Notes: generated by a model not told the origin, from the sequence alone. A stretch of DNA of 20,208 nucleotides from Paracamarosporium sp. OC-R06-R3 (GCA_019828545.1 JACVRA010000304.1:1-20208); one strand, 5' to 3'. Shown: positions 1 through 9,597, counted from the first letter of the stretch. Numbers and translations: made by a program.

Positions 1-199
1 GTAGGGGTAGTCAAAGCGTTGGGTAGGGGTAAGGTAGGTGTACCCACTGGGTTGTTTACAAATAATTGTTTAATCACAAAGTTTTATCACGGTATTATTA
101 TTTGGAATGTATTTGGAATGTACATTCCTACTTAGTAAGACCCACCTTAACCCTATTATGTAAGACCCTACCCCTACCCAACGCATTGATGACCCCTAC
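1..199. repeat. G-rich inverted-repeat element (MITE-like)
   Basis: Bases 1-31 match the reverse complement of 169-199 at 28 of 31 positions, each arm carrying GCGTTGGGTAGGGGTA. The 137-nt interior is AT-rich, has a repeated TTTGGAATGTA and codes for nothing visible. Short length, near-identical terminal inverted repeats and an AT-rich non-coding core fit a MITE or a non-autonomous DNA transposon. The left arm touches the window edge, so the true end and any target-site duplication cannot be seen. I do not recognise the family. Confidence 0.6.
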
Positions 200-300
200 C
201 TAACCCCTACCCAAAAAAAGTACTAAAAATCTGGGTAGGGGTTGGGTAGGGGTTAGGTAGCCTTACGTAAGACCCCTACCCTGACCCAACCCCTACCCAT
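200..300. repeat. Clustered GGGTAGGGG repeats in both orientations
   Basis: The motif of the preceding inverted repeat recurs here. CTAACCCCTACCCA (200-213) can pair with the TGGGTAGGGGTTAG copy that starts at 243, around an A-rich loop. Four G-tracts with 2-nt spacers lie at 233-252, and five C-tracts at 273-298. It resembles telomeric TTAGGG loosely but is not a telomere array. It may be a nested or second copy of the element at 1-199. Confidence 0.55.
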
Positions 301-389
301 TCGCCAGCCTACCAGTGATTAATTGTTAAGGTATAACTCCTCGCTATCCTTACTAAACTATATATTTACAATAACTCTAAGGGGGACTA

Positions 390-1054
390 TTAACGAGTAG
401 AACTATATAAAGCTACAAGATTAGTAACTACAAAATGTTTGGTGTTTAGCTCCACTTCGGAGCCTAAAGCCAAGTCGCCGGGTCTAAACTTGGCCCAACA
501 ACAACTTGTTCTGACTTGTGGATGCCAGCTCTTTCTAACCGGGACATAGGCGAACATATGGCAGAGTAGAAAGACATTGCCCCACATGCCCTGGACCACG
601 GCAACCGCCCAAATCATGCCCACGAACGTGCGATTGGCCCAGAAAAGTCGACGATACAGTGCAAGCAGGCTGTACTTGACGAACGTCTGTTGAAACCCGT
701 ACAGCCCGTTCATCATGACGCCGAACTTGGCCATGGTGATCCAGCCCTTGGGATCTTGCTTTATGTACAAGAGCGCGGTGCGGCCGTTAACTTCAGTGAA
801 CACTGTGGAGATACAGTCAATTGTCGTCGCGTATTCTTTGGTGTAATACACTTACGCATCAACAGGTATACCGCATGGGGTATGTAGAAGACCAAGCCGA
901 GGAATGCCCAGAAATCGGCCCAGCCGAGTGAGCGTCCGCCGCGCTTGGTAGCTACGAAACGCAACACCGTTGCGAGGATGCATATCGGCGTGAGGATAAT
1001 GCTCAGGAGCCATCCGAACGCATTTTCCGTTCGATCCAAAACGTGGAACGCCAT
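390..1054 (-). pseudogene. Truncated rhodopsin/PTH11-type integral membrane protein
   Basis: The ATG is at 1054 in an ACCATGG context. Exon 1 is 1054-856, a 53-nt intron lies at 855-803 (GTAAGT..CAG), and exon 2 is 802-390; splicing gives 203 codons in one frame. Four hydrophobic helices are visible at about residues 12-34, 44-67, 94-116 and 126-150. The third ends in YSLLALYRRLF, the signature of the fungal seven-helix rhodopsin-domain family (PTH11-like plasma-membrane proteins, many presumed receptors). After the loop with W-x-P near residue 160 the likeness stops, and the last three helices are missing before a stop at 390. The gene is therefore 3'-truncated, with the repeat-rich stretch at 1-300 lying just beyond. 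An expressed short form cannot be excluded. Family assignment is fairly secure; the pseudogene call is inference. Confidence 0.65.
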
Positions 1055-1529
1055 GGTGCTATGGGCTCTGGACCCCTCTTAATCAGTGTTTCTTGAAACG
1101 CCTTTCCATGAAGCTGACGAGTAAATACTGAAGAAGGCTTTCTGGTTCATACTGCACGTGGGGATTTTCGGGCTAGCCTTTATTTGACGGACCTAAACGG
1201 CGTGGGGTCCGTACAACACTTCACGTCGCATTTGGGGCCATCATCCTAAGTCAGTGTCACGGCGTCTAATCATTTGCAATGTAGATAGGAGAGTGCTGCG
1301 ACACCAGCCCTTCAATAAAGCAGAAGTGTATTTGCGGGAATTTCTCGACGACCCAGTTGGATGGGCATCGTTTCAGCTGCCTTTCGTGCAACACGATCAA
1401 CGTGGTCCAAAGTGCTCTGTATTCCCCAGCACTCTATGGTGCTTACTTGTCCTACCCAATTCGACCCGAGGTTCGATCCGCAGTTGCAAGCGCTGGAGTT
1501 CGCATACCGCTAGCAGGGGCCGATGGTGC
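1055..1529. other. Intergenic region, possible coding relic
   Basis: No intact gene is seen between the rhodopsin-type fragment and the hydrolase. On the plus strand, about 1254-1519 gives protein-like text in more than one frame, including FDPRFDPQLQALEFAYR directly before a stop at 1517-1519. This may be a decayed 3' gene end, but no family is recognised. Confidence 0.3.
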
Positions 1530-2607
1530 TCAACCCCCCAACTTTGCTTTCAAGAAGGCAATTGTATCTGCAGCCGTATCATCGGCCACCTTTACCCCCT
1601 TGAAGGCTGAAAACATATGCGGGGCACCAGGATACAGCTTGATCACGGCCTCGCTGCCAGTCCCCATCCATTTGATGCTCATCAACAGCGAATCGTCCAA
1701 CAGCAGGTCCCCCGTGCCGCAAGTAAACAGGGCTGGGGGAAGCGTCCCAAAGGATGATTCGGCTGTGAGTTTCTGCAGATCGTCGTACAGCGGCGACATT
1801 AGCGGGTTCCGCCGCGCTTCAATACTCGCCCCGGCCGTGTACGCTTCGACGAACTTATCCATCATCGGGCGGTCGATAATGACAGATGGCCTGCTCTCCA
1901 CTGTACTCGGCAGATTTAGCGTCAGGTCGAATATGCCGTTGATCAGCAAGACGGCGTCGAGCCGGTGCTGCGGGCGGGACCGCATTAGCTGGAGCGTCAC
2001 GACGGCTGCATAGTTCCCGCCTGCTGACGCGCCACCAAGGACGCGCAGTGGTGTGCTGAATACGGACTGGGCGTTGTCCACGAGGTATTCGGCCACATCT
2101 ATGCAGTCATTGACACCCGCGGGAAACGGGTTCTCTGGCGCGAGGCGGTAGCCGACTGAGATGGCCGTCATCTGGTATGTGTTTGCGAAAGTCTTGAGCA
2201 TCTCATCTTGACTGTAGAAAACACCATTAGCTACTAGTTTTGCTGGTCTCCTCTGGGCTAACTCACTCCCTATGCGAGCCCATGACAAAGCCGCCTCCAT
2301 GGAGGTATAGATAAATACCTCTGCTGGGTTCGCCATTATCAGGCTTGTAAACCCGGATCGGGACTTCGCGGCCAGAATCACGAGATGGTACGGCGGCGTC
2401 CTGTGCCTTGGGGAGGAGAGGCGGCACGGGGAATTGAGTCTCCCCCGCGTAAACCTGGCGTCGAAATTCGGCCGCTCCCACGTCGTACCATCTTGGAGAG
2501 GAAGCTGTGGTCTTTTCAAGCGTCTGGTTGAGCTTGTGCGTACTCTCATCTATGCTGCTGGGTAGAAAATCGGTAGCCTTGAGAGTGATCTCTCTTGCGG
2601 CGGACAT
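1530..2607 (-). CDS. HSL-type alpha/beta hydrolase (esterase/lipase)
   Basis: The first ATG in frame is at 2607. Exon 1 is 2607-2267, a 55-nt intron lies at 2266-2212 (GTGAGT..CTACAG, GCTAATG as branch site), and exon 2 is 2211-1530, giving 340 aa. The hormone-sensitive-lipase-like layout is complete: oxyanion motif HGGG at 103-106, GYRLAPENPFPAG after it, nucleophile elbow G-A-S-A-G with Ser176, Asp282 in GTGD, and His312 in PGAPHMF. Members hydrolyse carboxyl esters, short acyl esters or lactones; the substrate cannot be read from the sequence. No clear signal peptide is seen, so it is probably intracellular. It lies between decayed genes but has no break itself, and could be a surviving tailoring enzyme of a former metabolite cluster (inference). 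Confidence 0.88.
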
Positions 2608-3084
2608 CTTTACGATTGTGGAGTCTAATGTTGGCAACTAACGAGGGAAAAAGGACGAAGTGGAGATCTTTGGAGATCCAATAGGACTGGACTTGTATGC
2701 CGCGGCGTAGTGGCGCTGCGCCGCATGCTATTTACAAGACAAAAGTGGGAGGAACACTTACGTCACAGAGCGTATTTCGAACCTACCGTTTACAGTAATT
2801 CCCTGCTTGGCACTGAGCAAGGGACAGTGTTGTGATAGGCTCCCTATGTCTATATTCAACTCAAGTTAAAATCTATCATTTAGGTTTACTTTAGCCATAC
2901 CATTCAGTTCAATTTGCTACTAGATTCAATGTAACCTTACCCATTTGATTAATAATCATTTACGCGTCCTACTATTACCTCTACCTGAGAACCGAACTCT
3001 GCTTAACCTAGCTACCCTCAGGTATTTAACAGCCAAATCCTCAGCCTGGCACAACAGACGATGCTCCTTGAACCAACCGACAAA
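2608..3084. other. Intergenic region, no gene seen
   Basis: This is the upstream side of the hydrolase and the lead-in to the lipase fragment. It is AT-rich from about 2780, and the N-terminal half expected for the lipase is not recognisable here. No RNA gene or repeat was identified. Confidence 0.4.
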
Positions 3085-3530
3085 TCTTGCGCTATGGGGC
3101 CATAGCGGGGGCTCGTATGCTACTGGAGCAGCCGCGGAATTGCAGGTGCAGTATGCGCCTGAGCTGAGCATCGTAGGCGTAGCCATCGGCGGGGTGGTAG
3201 CTAACGTGTTCGCTGATCTGGCAAATTTCAACGGCACGGCCATTGCGGGCGACTTGGTCAACGTGATCCTCTGTCTGATGGCCGAATATCCTGCAGCGCG
3301 AGACTATTTTGAGAGCCTCCTTGTACCGGCTACAACGAAAGATTTCCTTGCCACGTACAACAGAACTCTGAGTCAGGCAACATCGTACTTTACGTTCAAG
3401 AACGTTTATAATGGTTTTAGAAGTAAAGCAGGTGACAGGGCTGCGTTGCAGATACTGGCGCTTAATCTTCTGATCAACGCTAGCACTGCTTATGTCTTGT
3501 ACCACACTATACCGTTGCGATTCCGTGATG
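3085..3530 (+). pseudogene. Internal fragment of a secretory lipase (LIP family)
   Basis: An open frame from 2945 to 3568 carries ALWGHSGGSYATGAAAELQ followed by YAPELSIVGVAIGGV. This matches the nucleophile elbow (G-H-S-G-G) and the next strand of the secreted triacylglycerol lipases of the Candida LIP type (Pfam Secretory lipase). About 150 residues after the serine are family-like. The N-terminal part with the signal peptide is absent, as is the C-terminal third that carries the catalytic Asp and His, so this cannot be a working lipase. There is no plausible start codon; the frame opens at a TTG. The broken reductase follows directly on the same strand. Assignment rests on the serine-elbow block. 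Confidence 0.7.
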
Positions 3531-3531
3531 T

Positions 3532-4841
3532 ATGTTTTCTAAAATCGACCGATTTAGTTTGGGTATAGGACCTGCTGGGTTCGGTCACATGGATTGGACG
3601 GATGGAGAGTTGGTAGAAAACAAGATCCAGCGGGTAATCATGCTGATGGCTTCTGGGGATGGCGTCGAAAGGCTGCTGAGACTAAGAACATTAGGAGCCG
3701 ATAAAAGCGAGTTCCAGATCGCAGCTATTCAAGAAGCAGAGGCGGAAAGATATGTGGCCAATTACTCAGCGAATTTCGTGGCTGCTGTGCACCAGTCACT
3801 CGACCAGGCTACAGTGGGAGTGGAAAGCTGGTATAGTAGCGTCGTCATAACCGGCGGGACTGGCAGCCTAGGAGCATATCTTGTTGCTGCTTTTGCCTCA
3901 CACCCGGACGTCACGACCGTTATCTGTCTCAACCGGTGGAGCGGTAGTAATACTGCAACAGTCCGCCAACAAGAGGCCTTGGCTTCTTGTAGAGTTGTTC
4001 TCCCGCAAGCTGCCGAGGCGAAGCTCCAGGTCTTTGAGATAGACGCAGGCAAACCATACCTCGGGCTACCAGAAGATCAATACGCATTGATCGTCAACAG
4101 CGCAACTCATATCATACACAATGCCTGGCCTATGAGCGGGAAAAGATAGATGCGTGCATTTGAGCCACATTTTTTTATGCTTAGAAAACTACTGGACCTT
4201 GCGGCTGCGGCGAATCATCATAGCGGAAAACAAATCACTTTCCAATTGATTTCGTCCATAGGTGTAGTAGGCCTCCATTCTGTTGGCGGTGCGAATCCAG
4301 TGGTGCCCAAAACCAGCGTGCCATTTACCTCCATTCTGCGAATCGGGTATTGCGAGGCGAAGTGGAAATGTGAGCGGATCCTGGACGAAACACTGCGCCA
4401 GCACCCACTGCAGTTTCGCACTATGGTGACCCGTCTAGGCCAGATTGCTGGTACCAGCGGATATTGGAACCCAGTTGAATATTTCCCTTGTCAAATCAGC
4501 GCACTCTAGGACATTCGCCGCCTTGCATGGGAGACTACATTGGATACTAGTCGACAACATCGCAGCAACTATCATGGACTTGGCGATGCGTAATGGAGAG
4601 ACTTGTCCAGTATATCATATCGATAATCCGGTCGGACAGCCATGGGAAGAGATAGTGCCACTTCTGGTCAGAGAATTGGGAATGCCTGAGAGCGATGGAG
4701 CGATAGTATCATTCGAGAACTAGATTCACAGAGAGGGCAAGGAAGCATTCGGCGACTCTGGCAATGATAGGCCCGATGCCAACGGAGGTTGTGAGGGGCT
4801 ATGTGAAAGCGTGGAAAGAGAGCGGATTTTTGCGCGGATGA
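3532..4841 (+). pseudogene. Broken thioester-reductase domain of an NRPS-like enzyme
   Basis: Three frames together spell the C-terminal reductase domain (NAD-binding 4 type) of fungal NRPS-like/carboxylate reductases, which release a carrier-bound acyl group as aldehyde or alcohol with NADPH. Visible parts in order: nucleotide-binding TGGTGSLGAYL near 3850, HNAWPMSGKR before 4147, QLISSIGVVG near 4240, YxxxK motif GYCEAKWKCER near 4350, then KSAHSRTFAALHGRLHW and VYHIDNPVGQPWEE in the next frame, and finally EVVRGYVKAWKESGFL in a third frame ending at 4841. Breaks are a TAG at 4147-4149, a frame shift near 4485, a TAG at 4721-4723 and a second shift before 4776. No adenylation domain or convincing carrier domain lies upstream. 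It is a truncated, multiply disabled relic. Confidence 0.82.
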
Positions 4842-5348
4842 TGAATGTTCAGCTAATCACCTAGAAGCGACAAGGGAGATTACGGCAACGACAAGCGGGA
4901 TGGTGTTGGATTTCCATCGTAGCCCGTCCACTTGCACCGAAAAGACCCCGAAGCTCGGGAAACATACTGCAGAGACCGTTAGGGGCTCCTAGTACAAAAG
5001 GTAATGCTCAACAAGGTCGTTCGTCACGTAGTTCTACCCTTTGTTATTTGTTTTTATATTTTCACATGTCGACGAAGGCCATCCTTGCAACTTGTCTGTT
5101 TATCCGACGCGGTGTAACAGTAAGAGGGGCTATTGAAATAAGCATTCCGTACCTACGTGGTCCGCATATAAAACCAACGTCGCGTTACGCAATCAAAAAG
5201 TCAAACCTCCTTACACTTTGTCCTAGTTCTCTGGCTGATAGTCACCATCAACTGATATAACCATTACCCATCCACCCAAGTATGGCACTGACCCTCAAAG
5301 ACTCAACCTCCCTTGGTAACACAAAAAAGCACTCTCTGATTCGAGACA
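4842..5348. other. Intergenic region, no gene seen
   Basis: This stretch lies downstream of the reductase relic and upstream of the small gene at 5349. One open frame (5048-5260) has no family-like text and is probably chance. No tRNA, repeat or other element was recognised. Confidence 0.4.
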
Positions 5349-5850
5349 ATGTCCACCCTAAGCGAGTCAACCATCCTCTCCCAGCGCATCCAAGCAAACT
5401 GCAAGATCATCTGGGGCAGTGACACGAGCTACGATGTTTACCACGAGACTGACGATTGGGAGCACTATATCTGCTACGTTAAGAAGGATTATGGTGACCG
5501 CCTCGGTCCGCTGCTTACAATGACGACCATATGTAACGGAAGTGATACCGCGTGGAAAGAGCTCGATCGGATGCTGGATATCTGGGCGAGGCAGGTGGAG
5601 CGTGCGACACCGATGACAAGGGAGGAGAGGTTGGAGATCTCTTCGGGTCCAAAGGGAGAGTTTAGGAATTTGTTGGAGGAGATGCACGATTTTCATGAGA
5701 TGTTTAAGAGAAGCGAGGAGGCTGTCGGAAGAAAGAGTTCATAAAGCATTTACGGAAATGTTGGAGGATTGGAGCGAAAGTAGTGAGGACAATACATATG
5801 TCAAGTTGGACAGGATGATTAAAGCAGTATATAGGATATATCTCGTTTGA
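5349..5850 (+). CDS. Small unrecognised acidic protein, possibly frameshifted
   Basis: The ATG at 5349 opens 131 codons to a TAA at 5742-5744. The product is hydrophilic and rich in Glu/Asp, with a helical-looking C-terminal half (WKELDRMLDIWARQVERATP, then GEFRNLLEEMHDFHEMF). No signal peptide, membrane segment or known domain is seen. The text is protein-like and codon choice resembles nearby genes, so I think it is real. In the +1 frame coding-like text continues over the stop, from about 5707 to a TGA at 5848-5850, reading EERVHKAFTEMLEDWSE and then YVKLDRMIKAVYRIYL. The ancestral protein was therefore probably about 165 aa, and this copy has a one-base indel between about 5690 and 5737. 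The alternative is that the gene simply ends at 5744. Confidence 0.5.
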
Positions 5851-6639
5851 CTCCAAGCGTAATGCCTCCCCAAAGTACTAACACAGACCTCGAACACTTG
5901 GTGATGAGATGAGTATCTTTTCGTATCAGTGTTAGCTTTGATCCCTAAAATCATCAAGACTGTCGTGTACTGGGTATGATCACAAATCAAGCTCCACTAT
6001 ATTTCCAAAAACCCTCACCGCTCCAACATACCCCGCGAACGACATATCCAGTATTCACCATACTCGCTAACATCTCCTACCTTACTTCATCACCATCCAA
6101 TGAAAATTACAACCGTTGCGCTTACTATACTCGTTATACTTCTATCTCGCACGAGAACATCCAACCATTCTCAGGCACGACCACAAAAAGCTTGCCCATC
6201 GCAACCCCCACCACACTAAGCGAGCTTAAATCCTCATTCAGAAAAAAGGTCGAGCTAGCGTGTTAGTAACGTAAGACGCCACCGACGCTTGACGTCTAGC
6301 GGCGTTTGATAATGACCCGAGCTGGACACCGCCTCAAGATGGGCGTAGGACGCCTAATTCTTGGAATGTCTAAATAGTTATATAGCTGAGAAGGGTGTCG
6401 TTGTCGATTAACCTCTTCTCTGGCGTTGGGCCAATTCGAGTGTGCAGGTAGAATCGCGAACGACACACTGTGGAGAAACGTCCTCGCTACGATCGCATCG
6501 CTCGCAGACTATTTCCTACGTTAAAGTCTTGGTATCGCGAAGTTGATGCTTTAGAGCATACTTATTCTTTAAGAAAGATATCGTACACATCTACCCGAAC
6601 CATCCGAACCGACTCGATCCAGCGACCCTTCCACTCGCC
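5851..6639. other. Intergenic region / upstream of the beta-lactamase-like gene
   Basis: No gene is recognised here. A frame at 5976-6266 is Ser/Thr/Pro-rich and low in complexity and is probably non-coding. GC-rich GACGCC/GGCGTT blocks at about 6269-6307 are weakly inverted. The last 200 bases are pyrimidine-rich and presumably hold the promoter and leader of the gene at 6640. Confidence 0.35.
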
Positions 6640-7994
6640 ATGGCGCCCACCATCAACGCTGCAACAGCGGATGCGCTACACTCATACTTCGAGTCTGCGA
6701 CAACAGGCCCCAATCCCACTGTCCCGGGCTTGGTCGTCCAGATCCTCGATGCTCAGGGAACCCAGCTCTTCACTCACACCTCCCACGACCACACACCCAA
6801 AACGCTCATGTCGGTTCATTCCTGCAGCAAACTGATCGGCGCAATCGCCTTCATGCAACTAGTCGACCAAGGCGTGACATCTCTCGACGACGCCACCATC
6901 ATCGAAAAGTGGCTTCCGGAACTCGCCACAAAGAAGGTGCTTGTAGGCTCGAAAGACGGTGCAGACGGGAAAAAAGAGTACATTTACGAAGACAGAAAGG
7001 GAGAAATCACGCCACGGATGTTGCTGAATCATACAAATGGAACGGCGATGTCTTTTTTCAACAAGGAGCTGGTGGATTTTCTCGGCGAGAGCGTGGCGGT
7101 GGTCAACGAAGGGACGGAGTATTTCGAGACGTTGGAAAAGTCGCCGCTGTTTTGGCAGCCGGGTACAAAAACGAATTATGGACAAGGACTTGATTGGGTT
7201 TCTATACTGATTGAGAGGTTTACTGGGAAAACTTTAGAGGATGTGCTGCGCGAGGGTATATTTAATAAGCTGGGGATAGAACAGGGTGGTTTCAAAGGCG
7301 AGTGGGGCGGTAGCGTGGTAGACGGCGAGGGTGTGGATTTTTGGCCTGCGACGTTGAGGTTGGAGGACGGGAGCTTCATGAGTATCCCTGGAGTTGCGGA
7401 AAAGAAGGTGGAGAGGGAGGATGCGTGGCCGAAGGGGAAGCGTCATGTTCAGAGCGCGGCTACAGGGTTGGTTTTGTCTGTGGCAGACCTAGTTCGCATC
7501 TACAGTATTCTGTTCCCACAGAACGCAGGCGTGGTAAGTCCTTTCAAGTTGTTCTTCACAGCTGCCGTCAGACTAATTGCATGCTCGTAATCTAGGATCC
7601 CGTAAGCGGCACACGCATTTTATCTGCTGCAAGTGCGGCAGAGATTGCCAAGTTGCAGCACCCGGAGAACATCCGGAACAATTCTCGCAATATTCCGGGC
7701 GCACATTTTGCGTTTCTTCCCTATGAGTCGCAGGCCGAACACGTAGATCCGGTAGGATATTTCGGCCTCGGAACCGCGGTACAGGGAGAGGACAGAAGAC
7801 TTCAGGATGGAAAGAGGGGAAGGAGTAAGGGGACGGTGTATTGGTACGGGGCGGCAAATATCGCTTATTGGATCGATGGTGAAAAAGGTATCATCGTGGT
7901 TGTGGCGGGCAACTTCTTCCCGTTCATGGATACACAATGGGTCGAATTTGTGGCGGGTATGGAAGGACTGATATATGAAGGTTTAGAAGGATGA
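6640..7994 (+). CDS. Serine beta-lactamase-like hydrolase (class C / EstB-LovD fold)
   Basis: The ATG at 6640 sits in a GCCATGG context. Exon 1 is 6640-7533, a 62-nt intron lies at 7534-7595 (GTAAGT..CTAG, GACTAAT branch site), and exon 2 is 7596-7994; the product is 430 aa. The penicillin-binding/beta-lactamase fold is shown by S-x-x-K (S61-C-S-K64, in SVHSCSK), by the second catalytic motif Y180-G-Q182 after PGTKTN, and by W381-Y-G383 where bacterial enzymes have KTG. Fungal members of this fold act as esterases, transesterases or amidases rather than antibiotic-resistance enzymes; the substrate is unknown. There is no signal peptide, so it is probably cytosolic. The YGQ and WYG variants fit the fungal branch but differ from the classical YxN and KTG. 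Confidence 0.88.
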
Positions 7995-8067
7995 CGTGAA
8001 GCTGATTTGCGCAAAAGAATAGATCTTTGAGTCTCCAGCCAAGCTTGCAGACGGGCCAGTCTGTGTC

Positions 8068-9136
8068 TCAAGTAGACGGCTGGCCGCCACCTTGAAGCTC
8101 GGCCTTCTTGTTCTTCTTCATCTGCCGCTTGGAAATGGTCTTTTCTTCCCCAGATTGAGCCGGTGTGCTCTCCAAGCTGTCTTGCGCCTTGCGCTTCTGG
8201 TCCTTCTTCTGACCCTTTTGAGTCTTGCTATTCTCGACCTTCTCTTGTGTAGGCGGCTTCTCCCCTCCGTACACTATATCGACGATACCTTTATAGCTTT
8301 GACGTTTAAGCCGCGCAAATTCGACAACGCTCCGAGGCTCTTTCGTGAGCCCATCTTTGCCCCTTTCCAAACCCAATCCCCATACTGACGCCAGGTTCAT
8401 GACATCGCTAGGCGCCCTGAGTGCCAACACACTCTTCGCTTCCGAGCTGAAGATCAAACCACGTCCCCGAGTTACACGGATCAGTTGCGTGGCATTGCTG
8501 ATGACATTCCTCTTCGCTGTTGAATCAGCAGACATGATGGCTTGACCGTAGCAAAGCTCAATTTTGATGCCCCGTGACACAGCCGTGCCAAGCATGGGGA
8601 ACTTGAAGTGCTTTTCGAATTTCTGGGTCAGATCCAGAGAGATGATATCTACATCTAGACTCTGGCATGCTTGTTGGAGTGTCTTTTCATCAGTGGGCCG
8701 TGCAGCAATCAAATCGTACTGCTGCTGGAGCTGCGGGATTCGAAAGTTGGAAGCTGCATCCGTGAGAAAGATGTTGCAGCGACGTAAAACACGCAGCCGG
8801 GATGGTGTTGGAAACGGAAGTGGGTTTGGAACGGGAGAGGTCTATTGGATTAGCCTTTGCCCAATGAAGACCGCATTGTGTTTAAGTAATGTCTTCAGCA
8901 CGGTGGAAAAAAAAAACCAAAAGAGCACTCACAAGATCTGCTGGCAGTCGCCCTCCATAAGAGTAGGTAAGCGCAACCACATCGTATCCTACTACTTTTG
9001 GTCAGTTTCATCATCAAACGTGTGGCATCTCCCCAGCAAGCAAGGGCTCCAAGTGATTCTCACATTCGTCCAGAAACGCAACAGCGCGCTGCATTTCCTT
9101 CGCACTCGTCCACGGCACGTTGAGATCGTGGAACAT
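8068..9136 (-). CDS. RPP1: RNase P/RNase MRP protein subunit Rpp1 (p30 family)
   Basis: Exon 1 is 9136-9064, intron 9063-8992 (72 nt, AACTGAC branch site), exon 2 8991-8933, intron 8932-8842 (91 nt), exon 3 8841-8068; the product is 301 aa. It opens MFHDLNVPW, the hallmark start of the family, then LGYDVVALTY and GGRLPADL. The p30 TIM-barrel-like domain runs through LRVLRRCNIFLTD, IISLDLTQ, GIKIELCYG and VLALRAPSDVMNLA to about residue 230. A lysine- and glutamine-rich basic tail ends the protein. In yeast and human the protein is an essential part of RNase P (tRNA 5' maturation) and RNase MRP (rRNA processing) in the nucleus and nucleolus. It is divergent from the CK2 alpha gene across a 461-bp gap. 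Confidence 0.93.
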
Positions 9137-9597
9137 GGCGTCTGCAGACCAGCCGGGTGCGGCGTTGCGCAGAAGAGGCGCAGGTGAGTGGCTTCGGTGA
9201 AGGGTGGTCTGGAGCACCCCAGTTCGCCAACACGAGACCTTGAAAGCTTATTCGCGGTCACGTGCCTTGCTGATCTCACACACACGCAGCGACTGTGCAC
9301 CACGACGGCCCGCACGCTCGAGCTAATCCGGCCCCTCCGACATCAAAATCAACCCCGCCGCCCGCGACTCCTCCCGCTCGAACTCGCTTTGCGACAGCTT
9401 TCGCAGGCGTTTCCCGCACAAAGGCAGCTGCCTTCAGCCTGGTTGGGCTTGCAAGCTTTGCCTTGGTCTTCCTCGCCGCACACCTCCGACCCACCACCCC
9501 GCAACACCTGCCCCCAACCACCCCAACTCTCGCTGCGAACCAGAGCGACCCCGTTGTAGCATCGCAGCAGCTTGGGGACACGCACAAAGACCGGAAC
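9137..9597. promoter_or_regulatory. Shared divergent promoter region of RPP1 and CK2 alpha
   Basis: These 461 bp separate the start codons of two divergent housekeeping genes. An E-box-type TCACGTG lies at 9258-9264. The CK2-proximal half is C-rich, as in many fungal leaders. The frame upstream of the CK2 start has no ATG, so it is a leader and not an N-terminal extension. A shared regulatory role is inferred from the layout. Confidence 0.5.

Noticed and set aside
200..300. Telomere repeat array
   Set aside because: The units are GGGTAGGGGTT in both orientations, not a one-directional TTAGGG array, and genes lie on the inner side without a clear end.
1357..2013. Long plus-strand open frame over the hydrolase
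   Set aside because: From 1530 on it is antisense to a gene with a complete catalytic triad.
2608..2637. Ten extra residues at the start of the alpha/beta hydrolase
   Set aside because: They would begin at a TTG. The first ATG is at 2607.
5976..6266. Open frame of 96 codons
   Set aside because: Ser/Thr/Pro-rich low-complexity text with no family likeness.
9295..9597. In-frame N-terminal extension of CK2 alpha with a membrane-segment-like stretch
   Set aside because: The only ATG in this frame is at 9598; the upstream opening is a GTG. The C-rich text is better explained as leader sequence.
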